22,305 bases of DNA. Origin: Burkholderiaceae bacterium (GTDB lineage Bacteria > Pseudomonadota > Gammaproteobacteria > Burkholderiales > Burkholderiaceae_C). The stretch is from assembly GCA_025458585.1 (NCBI GenBank), contig JALOSD010000045.1, positions 1 to 22,305 of the forward strand, written 5' to 3'. The notes beneath the pieces were generated by a model that was given only the letters and a program-made list of their open reading frames with translations, was not told where the DNA came from and searched no databases. A program made the position numbers and the translations under genes. Below are positions 15,701 to 22,305 of this stretch, in pieces (the first letter of the stretch is position 1; every line of letters starts with the position of its first letter).

Positions 15701-18294
15701 GCGCCGAGGCGGGCGACGCGATCCGCATCGTCAACGCGCGCGAGCACAACCTGAAGAGCCTGTCGGTCGACATCCCGCGCGGCAAGTTCAGCGTCATCAC
15801 CGGCGTGTCGGGCTCGGGCAAGTCGACGCTGGCGTTCGACATCCTGTTCAACGAGGGGCAGCGGCGCTACCTCGAGAGCCTCAACGCCTATGCGCGCAGC
15901 ATCGTGCAGCCCGCGGGCCGCCCCGAGGTCGACGCTGTCTACGGCATCCCGCCCACGGTGGCGATCGAGCAGCGGCTGTCGCGCGGCGGGCGCAAGAGCA
16001 CGGTGGCGACGACGACCGAGGTGTGGCACTTCCTGCGCCTGCTGTGGGTCAAGCTCGGGCTGCAGCACTGCGTGCACGACGGTGCCGAGGTGCGCCCGCA
16101 GAGCATCGAGAGCATCGCGGCGCAGCTGCTGACCCAGCACCGCGGCGAACACGTCGGCCTGCTCGCGCCGCTGGTGGTGAACCGCAAGGGCGTCTACTCC
16201 GACCTCGCGAAGTGGGCCAAGGCGCGCGGCCACACGCACCTGCGCGTCGACGGCGAGTTCCTGAAGGTCGATCCCTGGCCGCGCATCGACCGCTTCCGCG
16301 AGCACACGATCGAGCTTCCGGTGGCCGACCTGGTGGTCGACCCGGCGCGCGAGGCCGAGCTGCGCGACGCGCTGGCGAAGGCGCTCGACCTCGGCCGCGG
16401 CGTGCTGCACCTGCTGCACCCGCTCGACGGGCTGGCGGCGGCGATGGAAGACGGGCAGTCGACGGTGGGCATCGGCGCGCTGAAGGTGTTCTCGACCAAG
16501 CGCGCCTGCCCGGTGTGCGGCACCAGCTACCCCGAGCCGGACCCGCGCCTGTTCAGCTACAACAGCAAGCACGGCTGGTGCACGACCTGCGTCGGCACCG
16601 GGCTCGCGCTGACGCGCGAGCAGCGGCGCGCCTACGACGACTCGAAGCGCGACGACGACAACAAGGGTCGCGAGCAGGCCTTCCCGAGCGAGGAGCCCGA
16701 GGTCGAGGGGCTGGTCGACGCGCCGTGCCCCGACTGCGGCGGCACGCGGCTGAACCCGACGGCGCGCGGCGTCACGTTCGACGGCCGTGCGATCAGCGAG
16801 GTCGCCGCATGGTCGGTCGGCGACGCGCGGCGCTGGGTCGACGCGCTGGCGCTCGAAGGCCGCGACGCGCAGATCGCGCGCGACGTCGTCGCCGAGATCG
16901 CGAGCCGGCTGCGCTTCCTCGAGGACGTCGGCCTCGGCTACCTGACGCTCGACCGTGCCGCGCCGACGCTGTCGGGCGGCGAGGCGCAGCGCATCCGCCT
17001 GGCGGCGCAGCTGGGCAGCCACCTGCAGGGCGTGTGCTACGTGCTCGACGAACCGACGATCGGCCTGCACCCGCGCGACAACGGCATCCTGCTCGACGCG
17101 CTGCAGCGCCTGGGCGCGATGGGCAACACGCTGGTCGTCGTCGAGCACGACGAGGACACGATCCGCCGCGCCGAGCACCTGATCGACATCGGCCCCGGCG
17201 CCGGCAAGCGCGGCGGGCGCGTCGTCGCGCAGGGCACGTCGGCCGACCTGGAAGGCGCCGCCGACTCCGTTACCGGCCGCTTCCTCGCAGCGCCGGTGCG
17301 CCACCCGCTGCAGCCGCGCCGGGCGGTGGGCGACGGCACGCCGCGGCTGGTCGTGCGCGGCGCGTCGCTGCACAACCTGCAGCGGCTCGACGTCGGCGTG
17401 CCGCTGCAGCGGCTGGTGGCCGTGACGGGCGTCAGCGGCTCGGGCAAGAGCACGCTCGCGCGCGACGTGCTGCTGGCGAACCTGCAGTTCCGCAACCAGC
17501 GCGGCGGCAAACCGTCGTGGTCAGGGTGCGAGCGCATCGACGGGTACGAGGCGATCGACCGCGTGCTCGAAGTCGACCAGACGCCGATCGGCAAGACGCC
17601 GCGCTCGTGCCCGGCGACCTACATCGGCTTCTGGGACGCGATCCGCAAGCTGTTCGCGGAAACGCTCGAAGCGAAGGCGCGCGGCTACGGCCCCGGGCGC
17701 TTCAGCTTCAACACCGGCGAGGGCCGCTGCCACGCCTGCGAAGGCCAGGGCGTGCGCACGATCGCGATGAGCTTCCTGCCCGACGTCAAGGTGCCCTGCG
17801 AGGTCTGCCACGGCCGGCGCTTCAACGCCGAGACGCTGGCGGTCAGCTGGCGCGGGCGCAGCATTGGCGAGGTGCTGCAGATGGAGGTCGACGAGGCCTA
17901 CCTGACGCTCGGCCAGCCGAGCCCGACGCTGTCGGGCGGCGAGGCGCAGCGAATCAAGCTCGTGACCGAGCTGAGCAAGGTGCGCGACGACGTGACGCGG
18001 CGCGGGCAGAAGCCGCCGCACACGCTGTACGTGCTCGACGAGCCGACCGTGGGTCTGCACATGGCCGACGTCGAGCGGCTGATCCGCGTGCTGCACCGCC
18101 TGGTGGACGGCGGGCACAGCGTGGTGGTGATCGAGCACGACCTCGACGTGGTCGCCGAGGCCGACTGGGTCGTCGACCTCGGCCCCGAGGGCGGCGCCGG
18201 CGGCGGGCGCGTCGCGGCGGCGGGCACGCCCGAGCAGGTGGTGGCGGCCGGCACGCACACCGGACGCGCGCTGGCGCCCGTGCTGGCGCGGTAA
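12724..18294 (+). CDS. uvrA: Double-length UvrA (two UvrA copies fused in tandem)
   Basis: 1,856 residues, about twice the usual UvrA (about 940). UvrA is the ATP-driven damage sensor of nucleotide excision repair. Four ABC ATPase domains are visible. P-loops begin at residues 53 (GPSGSGKSS), 653, 1027 and 1569 (each GVSGSGKST). LSGGE signatures lie at 501, 846, 1416 and 1736, and four Walker B motifs read DEP-S/T-x-GLH. The first copy spans roughly residues 24-990 and the second 1000-1856. The second has complete zinc sites (C1262/C1265/C1286/C1289 and C1669/C1672/C1692/C1695). The first keeps the second site (C752/C755/C775/C778), but in its first site only C246 of the leading CxxC remains, with C270/C273. 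Start ATG 12724 was chosen over upstream in-frame starts, which lie at or before the -10. Fused UvrAs are known in Burkholderiales and xanthomonads; whether this one replaces or supplements normal UvrA cannot be told here. Confidence 0.95.
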   Translation: MSDPAGPATSAVAPDAHEIGADRGLIRIRGARQHNLKNLDLDLHTGEMTVVTGPSGSGKSSLVFDTLYAEGQRRYVETFSAYARQFLDRMDRPAVDRVDGVPPAIAIDQTNPVRTSRSTVGTMTELNDHLKLATIQADLRARAAAAGDPRLTVTFPVELPANTTAAEVEQWLAASGFSRVHGERVVDGKKVLDVVADRFRASNAESVRIDEAIETALKRGGGRVDVHVQHDDGATDRWRWSTGLHCPESDLRYADPQPSLFSFNSAYGACESCRGFGRVIGVDLGLVIPDGRKTLRNGAIKPLQTPAWAEVHDDLLRYAGEAGVPRDTAWHQLTSAQRDWVIHGSPHWNGDWNKQWYGVLRFFDYLESKAYKMHIRVLLSKYRSYTPCTACGGARLKREALLWRLGSKADADAVLEPGRRHLPVGVDWTRAQLEALPGLALHDLMLLPIERLKRFFDGVHLDDVVLDDALKLLLDEVRTRLKYLGDVGLGYLTLDRQSRTLSGGEVQRINLTTALGTSLVNTMFVLDEPSIGLHPRDMSRIVQAMHRLRDAGNTLVVVEHDPAVMLAADRLIDMGPGPGERGGQIVFDGTPDEARHANTLTGAYLGGRKQVGLGFRRLVDEATPKLIVEQAREHNLKAVDVAFPLQRLVVVTGVSGSGKSTLVQDVLHPALARHFGKATETPGAHERLLGADWLADAVFVDQSPIGKTARSNPASYVGAFDAIRALFADAPLARERGYGAGMFSFNAGDGRCPTCGGSGFEHVEMQFLSDVYLRCPDCDGKRFRAEILEVKIVRGPLQLSVADVLELTVAEAAHWFQADREVVARLQPIVDVGLDYVRLGQPVPTLSGGEAQRLKLAGFLAEAASRPASQPLARKGTLFLFDEPTTGLHFDDIAKLMRALRKLLDAGHSLLVIEHNLDVIRSADWIVDLGPEGGDGGGEVVATGTPDDVKAHPTSHTGAALREYEQSLGVDAPRVEEGRALQALVKARRDAARAEAGDAIRIVNAREHNLKSLSVDIPRGKFSVITGVSGSGKSTLAFDILFNEGQRRYLESLNAYARSIVQPAGRPEVDAVYGIPPTVAIEQRLSRGGRKSTVATTTEVWHFLRLLWVKLGLQHCVHDGAEVRPQSIESIAAQLLTQHRGEHVGLLAPLVVNRKGVYSDLAKWAKARGHTHLRVDGEFLKVDPWPRIDRFREHTIELPVADLVVDPAREAELRDALAKALDLGRGVLHLLHPLDGLAAAMEDGQSTVGIGALKVFSTKRACPVCGTSYPEPDPRLFSYNSKHGWCTTCVGTGLALTREQRRAYDDSKRDDDNKGREQAFPSEEPEVEGLVDAPCPDCGGTRLNPTARGVTFDGRAISEVAAWSVGDARRWVDALALEGRDAQIARDVVAEIASRLRFLEDVGLGYLTLDRAAPTLSGGEAQRIRLAAQLGSHLQGVCYVLDEPTIGLHPRDNGILLDALQRLGAMGNTLVVVEHDEDTIRRAEHLIDIGPGAGKRGGRVVAQGTSADLEGAADSVTGRFLAAPVRHPLQPRRAVGDGTPRLVVRGASLHNLQRLDVGVPLQRLVAVTGVSGSGKSTLARDVLLANLQFRNQRGGKPSWSGCERIDGYEAIDRVLEVDQTPIGKTPRSCPATYIGFWDAIRKLFAETLEAKARGYGPGRFSFNTGEGRCHACEGQGVRTIAMSFLPDVKVPCEVCHGRRFNAETLAVSWRGRSIGEVLQMEVDEAYLTLGQPSPTLSGGEAQRIKLVTELSKVRDDVTRRGQKPPHTLYVLDEPTVGLHMADVERLIRVLHRLVDGGHSVVVIEHDLDVVAEADWVVDLGPEGGAGGGRVAAAGTPEQVVAAGTHTGRALAPVLAR
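14179..14211 (+). repeat. 33-bp direct repeat inside uvrA, copy 1
   Basis: Exact 33-base match to 16924-16956. It encodes DVGLGYLTLDR just before the LSGGE signature of the first ATPase domain. The distance between copies is 2,745 bp, exactly 915 codons. Confidence 0.9.
16924..16956 (+). repeat. 33-bp direct repeat inside uvrA, copy 2
   Basis: Exact match to 14179-14211, at the equivalent place in the second UvrA copy (before the third LSGGE). Both copies are in the same reading frame, so an exchange between them would keep the gene open. Confidence 0.9.
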
Positions 18295-18312
18295 GCGGGC
18301 GGGCGTCCGGCG

Positions 18313-19227
18313 TCAGCAGACCGTCGGCGCGAGCTGTGCCGCGGTGCGGCGCAGCGCGTCCTGCAGCGCCGGCTCGAGGTCGTCGGCCGTGGCGAGCGCG
18401 ACGTCGACGTAGACGTCGTCGAGCAGCCGGCGCGCCGCCACGCCCGGGTGCGAGCGCCGCGCCGCGATGCGCGGCATCACGGTGCAGCCGCGTCCGGCGG
18501 CGATCTGCGACAGCGTCGCCACCGTGCCCTGGGCCACGTCCTCGTGCGGCGGGCGGAAGCCGCTCGCGCGGTACAGCGCCGAGAAGTGGTCGTACAGCGG
18601 CGCGTTATCGCGGCGGCGGAAGCGCAGGAACGCCGGCAGAGTCTCGAGGTCGCGCAGCCGCAGCGCGCGCTTGCGCGCCAGCGGGTGCGTCGACGGGATC
18701 AGCGCCACGTGCGGCACGCGCGCGACCGGGTGCAGGCGCAGGCCGTCGGTGCGGCACGGCAGCACGAGCATCGCCGCCTCGATCTCGCCGTGGCGCAGCT
18801 TCGTCGTCAGCTCGACGGCATGGCCGACCACCGGCTCGACGGCGCGCACGTCGGCGGCGCGGCCGAGCGCCTGCTCGAACGTCGCGAAGCCTCGAAGGTC
18901 GGCCCACCACGGCACCCCGATGCGCAACCGCTGCCGTGCGGCCGGCTGCGCCGCGACGACGCGCGCGATGCCGTCGTCGACGAGCCGCAGCAGGCGCGCG
19001 AACTCGCGCTGCGCCGCTTCGCCCGCCGGCGTGAGCCACACGGCGTGGGTGTCGCGCTCGAGCAGCCGCACGCCGAGCGCCGCCTCGAGCGCGGCGACCT
19101 GCCGCGACAGCGGCGGCTGCGTGATGTGCAGCCGCTCGGCGGCGCGGCGGAAATTGAGCTCCTCGGCCACGGCGACGAAGTAGCGCAGCTGGCGCAGGTC
19201 GACATGGCGGACGGTCGCGTTGGTCAT
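18313..19227 (-). CDS. LysR-family transcriptional regulator
   Basis: 304 residues, typical for the family. The winged helix-turn-helix lies at about residues 8-68 (LRQLRYFVAVAEELNFRRAA, then LHITQPPLSRQVAALEAALG). From about residue 90 to the C-terminus comes the two-lobed effector-binding domain. The ATG at 19225-19227 gives a short eight-residue lead before the HTH; no strong ribosome binding site is visible. It is convergent with uvrA (18-bp gap) and divergent from the Kelch lipoprotein across a 139-bp region. Because LysR regulators often control the divergent neighbour, the lipoprotein gene is its most likely target. The inducer is unknown. Confidence 0.94.
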   Translation of the reverse strand: MTNATVRHVDLRQLRYFVAVAEELNFRRAAERLHITQPPLSRQVAALEAALGVRLLERDTHAVWLTPAGEAAQREFARLLRLVDDGIARVVAAQPAARQRLRIGVPWWADLRGFATFEQALGRAADVRAVEPVVGHAVELTTKLRHGEIEAAMLVLPCRTDGLRLHPVARVPHVALIPSTHPLARKRALRLRDLETLPAFLRFRRRDNAPLYDHFSALYRASGFRPPHEDVAQGTVATLSQIAAGRGCTVMPRIAARRSHPGVAARRLLDDVYVDVALATADDLEPALQDALRRTAAQLAPTVC

Positions 19228-19366
19228 GCGCGAAAGGTATCAGCAAAAAAGCAATTCCGCCCGACGGCGCCGGTCCCGATCATCGCGCTCCCAGGCCTTC
19301 GCCATCCGTCGGCCGACCACCACGAGGCCGCGGCCACGAGCCGCGCCTTCACCACAGGAGTTCGTC
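19228..19366. promoter_or_regulatory. Divergent LysR / Kelch-lipoprotein control region
   Basis: The least GC-rich stretch of the area (19233-19258, with an A6 run at 19245-19250) lies next to the lysR start and is the likely site of its promoter and a LysR operator; I could not fix the hexamers. On the + strand the Kelch leader holds TTCCGCCC (19255-19262), GTCCCGATCA (19273-19282) and CCTTCACCACAGGAGT (19346-19361). These blocks recur in the leader of the TTC38-like gene. ACAGGAG is the ribosome binding site of the Kelch gene. Confidence 0.5.
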
Positions 19367-20746
19367 ATGACCCCCTTCGCTGCCCTGCGGCGACTCCTGC
19401 TGCTCGTCGCCGCCGCGGCACTCGCCGGTTGCGGCGGTGGCGGCGACGATGCCGCCGGCGGCCCGACGATCGCCGAGTTCAGCGCCGACCGCCCGAGCTA
19501 CTTCGTCGGCGACAGCGCGCGGCTGCGCATCCGCTACGCCGGCGGCGTCGGGCGGATCGACCCCGACATCGGCAGCGTCGGCGCCGACAGCACGGTCGGC
19601 ACGCCGGCACTCGAGCGCAGCGCGTCGTTTCGCCTGACCGTGAGCGGCGCGGGCGGCACCGTGAGCCGCGAGATCACGCTGCCGGTGGCCTACCGCGACC
19701 GTCATCGCCCGGTGGCGGCGTTGCAGGTGGCCGAGCACGCGAGCGTCGCGCTCGACGACGGCACCGCACTCGTGATCGGCGGCAGCCGGGCTGAACTGCG
19801 GACCCCGTCGCCGTGGATCGAGCGCCTCGACCCGCGCGCCGGCACGGTGACGCGCGTCGGCGAACTCGCCGCCGGCCGCAGCCGAGGCGCGGCGACGGCG
19901 CTCGGCGACGGGCGCTGGCTGCTGACGGGGGGGCTGCTCGGGCAGGGCGTGCCCGGCCACGGGGCCGAGATCATCGCCCTGCAGCGCGACGGCACGCTGC
20001 GCGTTGCAGGCGCCGGCGACATGGTGCGCCAGCGCATCGGCCACACCGCCACGCGGCTCGCCGACGGGCGGGTGCTCGTCACCGGCGGCTCCGTCACCGG
20101 CGAAGGCGCGCCGGGCGGCATCTCGCGCAGCGCCGAGATCTGGAACCCGGCCGGCGGCGGCTCTCGCCTGCTGGCCTCGACGATGGTCACCGCGCGCAGC
20201 GACCACTCGGCCACCCTGCTGCCCGACGGCAGGGTGCTGATCGTCGGCGGCTACAGCGTCGAAGGCGACCCGCCGCTGGCCGAGGTCTTCGACCCCGCCA
20301 GCGAGACCTTCACCGTGCTGCCGACGCCGGGGCTCGCCTCGCGCGCGGCGCACGCCGCGGTGACGCTGCCCGGCGGCGACGTGCTGATCCTCGGCGGCGA
20401 GAACACGGCCGGCACCGCCGCCTTCGCCAGCGTGCTGCGTTTCGACGTCCGCACGCGCACGATGCAGCCGGCGCCTGACCTCCTCGCACCGCGCCGCCAC
20501 GCCGCGGCGGTGCTGACCGCCGACGGTTCGGTGCTGCTCTTCGGCGGCGTGGGCAGCGACGAGGCGCCCACGCCTACCGCCGAGCGCTACGCGCCGACGC
20601 TGGGCGCGCGGGCGATCGCGCCGATGGCGGCGGGTCGCGTCGAGCACGGGGCGGTGCTGCTGCGCGGCCCGCTGGCCGGCAAGGTGCTGCTGGTCGGCGG
20701 CTGGAACGGCGGCTGGTACAACGCCGAGGTGGCGCTGTACGAGTAA
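19367..20746 (+). CDS. Kelch-repeat (galactose-oxidase-like) lipoprotein
   Basis: 459 residues from ATG 19367-19369, preceded by a clear ACAGGAG. The signal peptide MTPFAALRRLLLLVAAAALA ends in a lipobox LAGC (C22), then GGGGDD, so the mature protein is lipid-anchored, probably at the outer membrane. Residues 23 to about 105 look like a beta-sandwich (Ig/PKD-like) domain. The rest is a Kelch beta-propeller whose blades show the repeated strands LADGRVLVTGG, LPDGRVLIVGGY, LPGGDVLILGGE, LTADGSVLLFGG and GKVLLVGGWNGGWYN. The catalytic Cys-Tyr pair and histidines of galactose oxidase are not evident, so it is more likely a binding or scaffold protein. It is divergent from the LysR gene and convergent with the TTC38-like gene (15-bp gap). 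Confidence 0.9.
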   Translation: MTPFAALRRLLLLVAAAALAGCGGGGDDAAGGPTIAEFSADRPSYFVGDSARLRIRYAGGVGRIDPDIGSVGADSTVGTPALERSASFRLTVSGAGGTVSREITLPVAYRDRHRPVAALQVAEHASVALDDGTALVIGGSRAELRTPSPWIERLDPRAGTVTRVGELAAGRSRGAATALGDGRWLLTGGLLGQGVPGHGAEIIALQRDGTLRVAGAGDMVRQRIGHTATRLADGRVLVTGGSVTGEGAPGGISRSAEIWNPAGGGSRLLASTMVTARSDHSATLLPDGRVLIVGGYSVEGDPPLAEVFDPASETFTVLPTPGLASRAAHAAVTLPGGDVLILGGENTAGTAAFASVLRFDVRTRTMQPAPDLLAPRRHAAAVLTADGSVLLFGGVGSDEAPTPTAERYAPTLGARAIAPMAAGRVEHGAVLLRGPLAGKVLLVGGWNGGWYNAEVALYE

Positions 20747-20761
20747 GCCGGCCCGACCGCG

Positions 20762-22111
20762 TCAGCGCGCCGCCGACGTCGTCGGCAGTTGCCGGGCCCG
20801 CACCCCCAGCCGCTGCGCGAGCGGGCTGTGCGGCCGCAGCGCCTGCCGCTCGGCGGCGAGGCCGACGGCCAGTGCCCGGTCGCCGCCGCGCAGCGCGGCC
20901 TCGATCAGCGTCAGGTCGAGCAAGTCGCGCTGCGCGTGGCTGCCGCCGAAGCGGTGCGCATGGCTGCGGATGTCGCGCAGCAGCGCGGTCGCGGTCGTGA
21001 AGTCGTCCAGGCCGAACGCGGCGATCGCGCGGCACGCCGGGTGGCCGACGTCGCGCGTGAAGCCGGCGTTGTCGACGTCCTCGGCCATCGCGCGCTGCTG
21101 CGCCTCGAACAGCTGGCGCTGCAGCGCGGGCCGGTCGGCGCCGACGAAGGCGAGCATCGCGTGCAGGTCGTTGAAGGCGTAGTGGCCGGCCCCGGCGAGC
21201 GGCGCCCAGCGGTCGGCCAGCGCCTGCCAGCGGTCGCCGACGTCGACGCCGCGCAGCGCGAGGCGCCACAGCATCGCGCTGGCGTCGTTCAGGTCGACGA
21301 CCAAGCCCGAGCCGGTGCCGCCGATCGACGCGTCGTACAGCCGCAGCGCCTCGGCGTGGTCGTCGAGCTCGAGGTGGAACAGCGCCAGGTGCCACCAGTT
21401 GTGGGTGCCGAGGAAGCTGCCCGGCGCCCAGCGTTCGATGTTCGGCTGCAGCCACGCGATGCCGTCGCGCGGCCGGTTGCGCATCTCGTGCACGTGCGCC
21501 ACCGCGTGCCAGCCCCAGCCGTCGCGCGGCTCGAGCGCGACGCTGCGTTCGCCCTGCGCCTGCGCCTGCGCGTAGTCGCCGGTTTCCTCGAGGCCGAAGG
21601 CGTGCATGCCGAGCACGGCGTGCCAGCCCGGCACGCCCGCGTCCCACGCCGGCAGCGCGCGCGCGATGCGGTCGCGCAGCATGCGGCTGTCGCCGCGGAA
21701 GAAGTCGATTTGCTGGCCGACCTGCAGCGCGAGCGTGTCGCGCGGCCACTGCAGGCTCAGGTCCTCGAGGCGGCGCCCGGCCTCGCGCCAGCGGCCGTGC
21801 GCGAGCGCGGTGGCCGCGGCCACGTGCGCGCGCTCGCGTTCGTCGGCGCCGACGCGGTCGGCCAGCGCGGCCGCGTCGGCGCAGGCCGCGCGCGCATCGG
21901 CCAGCGCACCGGGTTCGGTGCTCAGCAGCAGCAGCCACGCCTTCAGGGTGTGGGCCATCGTCATCTCGGGGCCGGCGGCGAGCGCGCGTTCGCAGCTCGC
22001 GAGCGGGTCGTCGACCATGCACAGCAGTTCGCGCGCGGCCTGGTCGTAGGCCTCGACGCTGGCGGGGGTGGCGCCGGACAGGCGGTGGCCGGTGGCATCG
22101 AGCAGGTTCAT
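20762..22111 (-). CDS. TTC38-like tetratricopeptide-repeat protein
   Basis: 449 residues from ATG 22109-22111, with AAGGAG (complement of 22118-22123) six bases upstream. The protein is all helical, with degenerate TPR units. Several segments match the family of human TTC38: MAHTLKAWLLLL near residue 52, WHAVAHVHEM (201-210), THNWWHLALFHLE (236-248), TRDVGHPACRAIAAF, GGSHAQRDLLDLTLIEAAL and the closing ERQALRPHSPLAQRLG. No signal peptide, so cytoplasmic. Its biochemical role is unknown; the conserved histidines and tryptophans along the groove hint at ligand or metal binding, which is inference. It is divergent from a probable regulator at the window edge, with 115 bp between them. Confidence 0.9.
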   Translation of the reverse strand: MNLLDATGHRLSGATPASVEAYDQAARELLCMVDDPLASCERALAAGPEMTMAHTLKAWLLLLSTEPGALADARAACADAAALADRVGADERERAHVAAATALAHGRWREAGRRLEDLSLQWPRDTLALQVGQQIDFFRGDSRMLRDRIARALPAWDAGVPGWHAVLGMHAFGLEETGDYAQAQAQGERSVALEPRDGWGWHAVAHVHEMRNRPRDGIAWLQPNIERWAPGSFLGTHNWWHLALFHLELDDHAEALRLYDASIGGTGSGLVVDLNDASAMLWRLALRGVDVGDRWQALADRWAPLAGAGHYAFNDLHAMLAFVGADRPALQRQLFEAQQRAMAEDVDNAGFTRDVGHPACRAIAAFGLDDFTTATALLRDIRSHAHRFGGSHAQRDLLDLTLIEAALRGGDRALAVGLAAERQALRPHSPLAQRLGVRARQLPTTSAAR

Positions 22112-22226
22112 GGGGGACTCCTTTCGTGAAGGTGGTTGGGGTGATGTCCGTGATCGGGACAGGCCGCCAGTGTGGGCGGAACGCGCCGACGGCACTAAAG
22201 TCATTCCGGCCAAGGAGCGGACGAAC
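22112..22226. promoter_or_regulatory. Divergent control region between the TTC38-like gene and the right-edge gene
   Basis: On the minus strand, toward the TTC38-like gene, it carries TTCCGCCC (22174-22181), GTCCCGATCA (22151-22160) and CCTTCACGAAAGGAGT, the same blocks as in the Kelch leader. On the plus strand TAAAGT (22195-22200) is a possible weak -10 for the right-edge gene, and AAGGAG at 22212-22217 is its ribosome binding site. Confidence 0.45.
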
Positions 22227-22305
22227 ATGCCAATGCACGACGAGGACTCCGGCGTCCAGCCACCAGGCCCGCGCCCGATCACCGTGGCCCTGCTCGGCAC
22301 GCCGG
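22227..22305 (+). CDS. Start of a probable AraC/GlxA-type transcriptional regulator (cut by window edge)
   Basis: Only 26 codons are visible, from ATG 22227-22229, nine bases after a perfect AAGGAG. They read MPMHDEDSGVQPPGPRPITV, then ALLGTP. A short disordered leader followed by a beta strand ending in a small-residue turn is how GlxA-type regulators begin (DJ-1/GATase-like domain, then an AraC helix-turn-helix). The divergent position beside a single target-like gene fits a regulator. The gene itself is well supported; the family call is tentative. Confidence 0.5.
   Translation, partial: MPMHDEDSGVQPPGPRPITVALLGTP

Noticed and set aside
18295..18312. Possible terminator between the convergent uvrA and lysR genes
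   Set aside because: The 18-bp gap holds only GC-rich sequence with no stable stem plus T-tract that I can identify.
1..22305. CRISPR arrays, tRNA or rRNA genes, insertion sequences, toxin-antitoxin or phage-defence genes
   Set aside because: I found no repeat-spacer pattern, cloverleaf, transposase or known defence motif on either strand.

Overview
This is a very GC-rich window, with strong G/C at third codon positions and dense coding on both strands. It looks chromosomal and betaproteobacterial, most likely Burkholderiales of the Rubrivivax/Leptothrix/Piscinibacter type. That placement is inferred from the glnE - yhdP - carbon-nitrogen hydrolase block, a double-length UvrA and a rhombosortase-like protease; no 16S or other marker is present. 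I see no tRNA, rRNA, CRISPR array, insertion sequence or phage gene.

Layout, left to right. Positions 1-4880 form a leftward cluster, read in transcription order as glnE (glutamine synthetase adenylyltransferase), a rhombosortase-like rhomboid protease overlapping the end of glnE, an EamA/DMT transporter, and a glutathione S-transferase cut by the window edge. A 118-bp divergent region at 4881-4998 separates glnE from a rightward run: yhdP (giant AsmA-like envelope protein), a Nit1-type carbon-nitrogen hydrolase, a soluble cytochrome P450, a class I methyltransferase and an exported ankyrin-repeat protein. The last three genes are joined by two stop/start overlaps of the GTGA type, so they are probably translationally coupled. 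Next comes a short segment with a GC hairpin and what looks like the coenzyme-binding start of a lost short-chain dehydrogenase. It is followed by a 1,856-residue UvrA made of two UvrA copies in tandem, with four ATPase domains.

The right end holds a LysR regulator (leftward, convergent with uvrA), a divergent Kelch-repeat lipoprotein, a TTC38-like tetratricopeptide protein (leftward, convergent with the Kelch gene), and the first 26 codons of a divergent gene that resembles a GlxA/AraC-type regulator. The Kelch and TTC38-like genes each sit opposite a (putative) regulator, and their 5' leaders share two exact blocks in the same order.

Most of the window is ordinary housekeeping and accessory content. 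The points most worth a second look are: the asymmetric double UvrA, whose first copy appears to lack about 19 residues of the UvrB-binding region and half of one zinc site; a 33-bp in-frame direct repeat that would collapse it to a normal-length UvrA; the SDR remnant; the coupled P450-methyltransferase-ankyrin set; and the matching leaders of the two right-hand genes.
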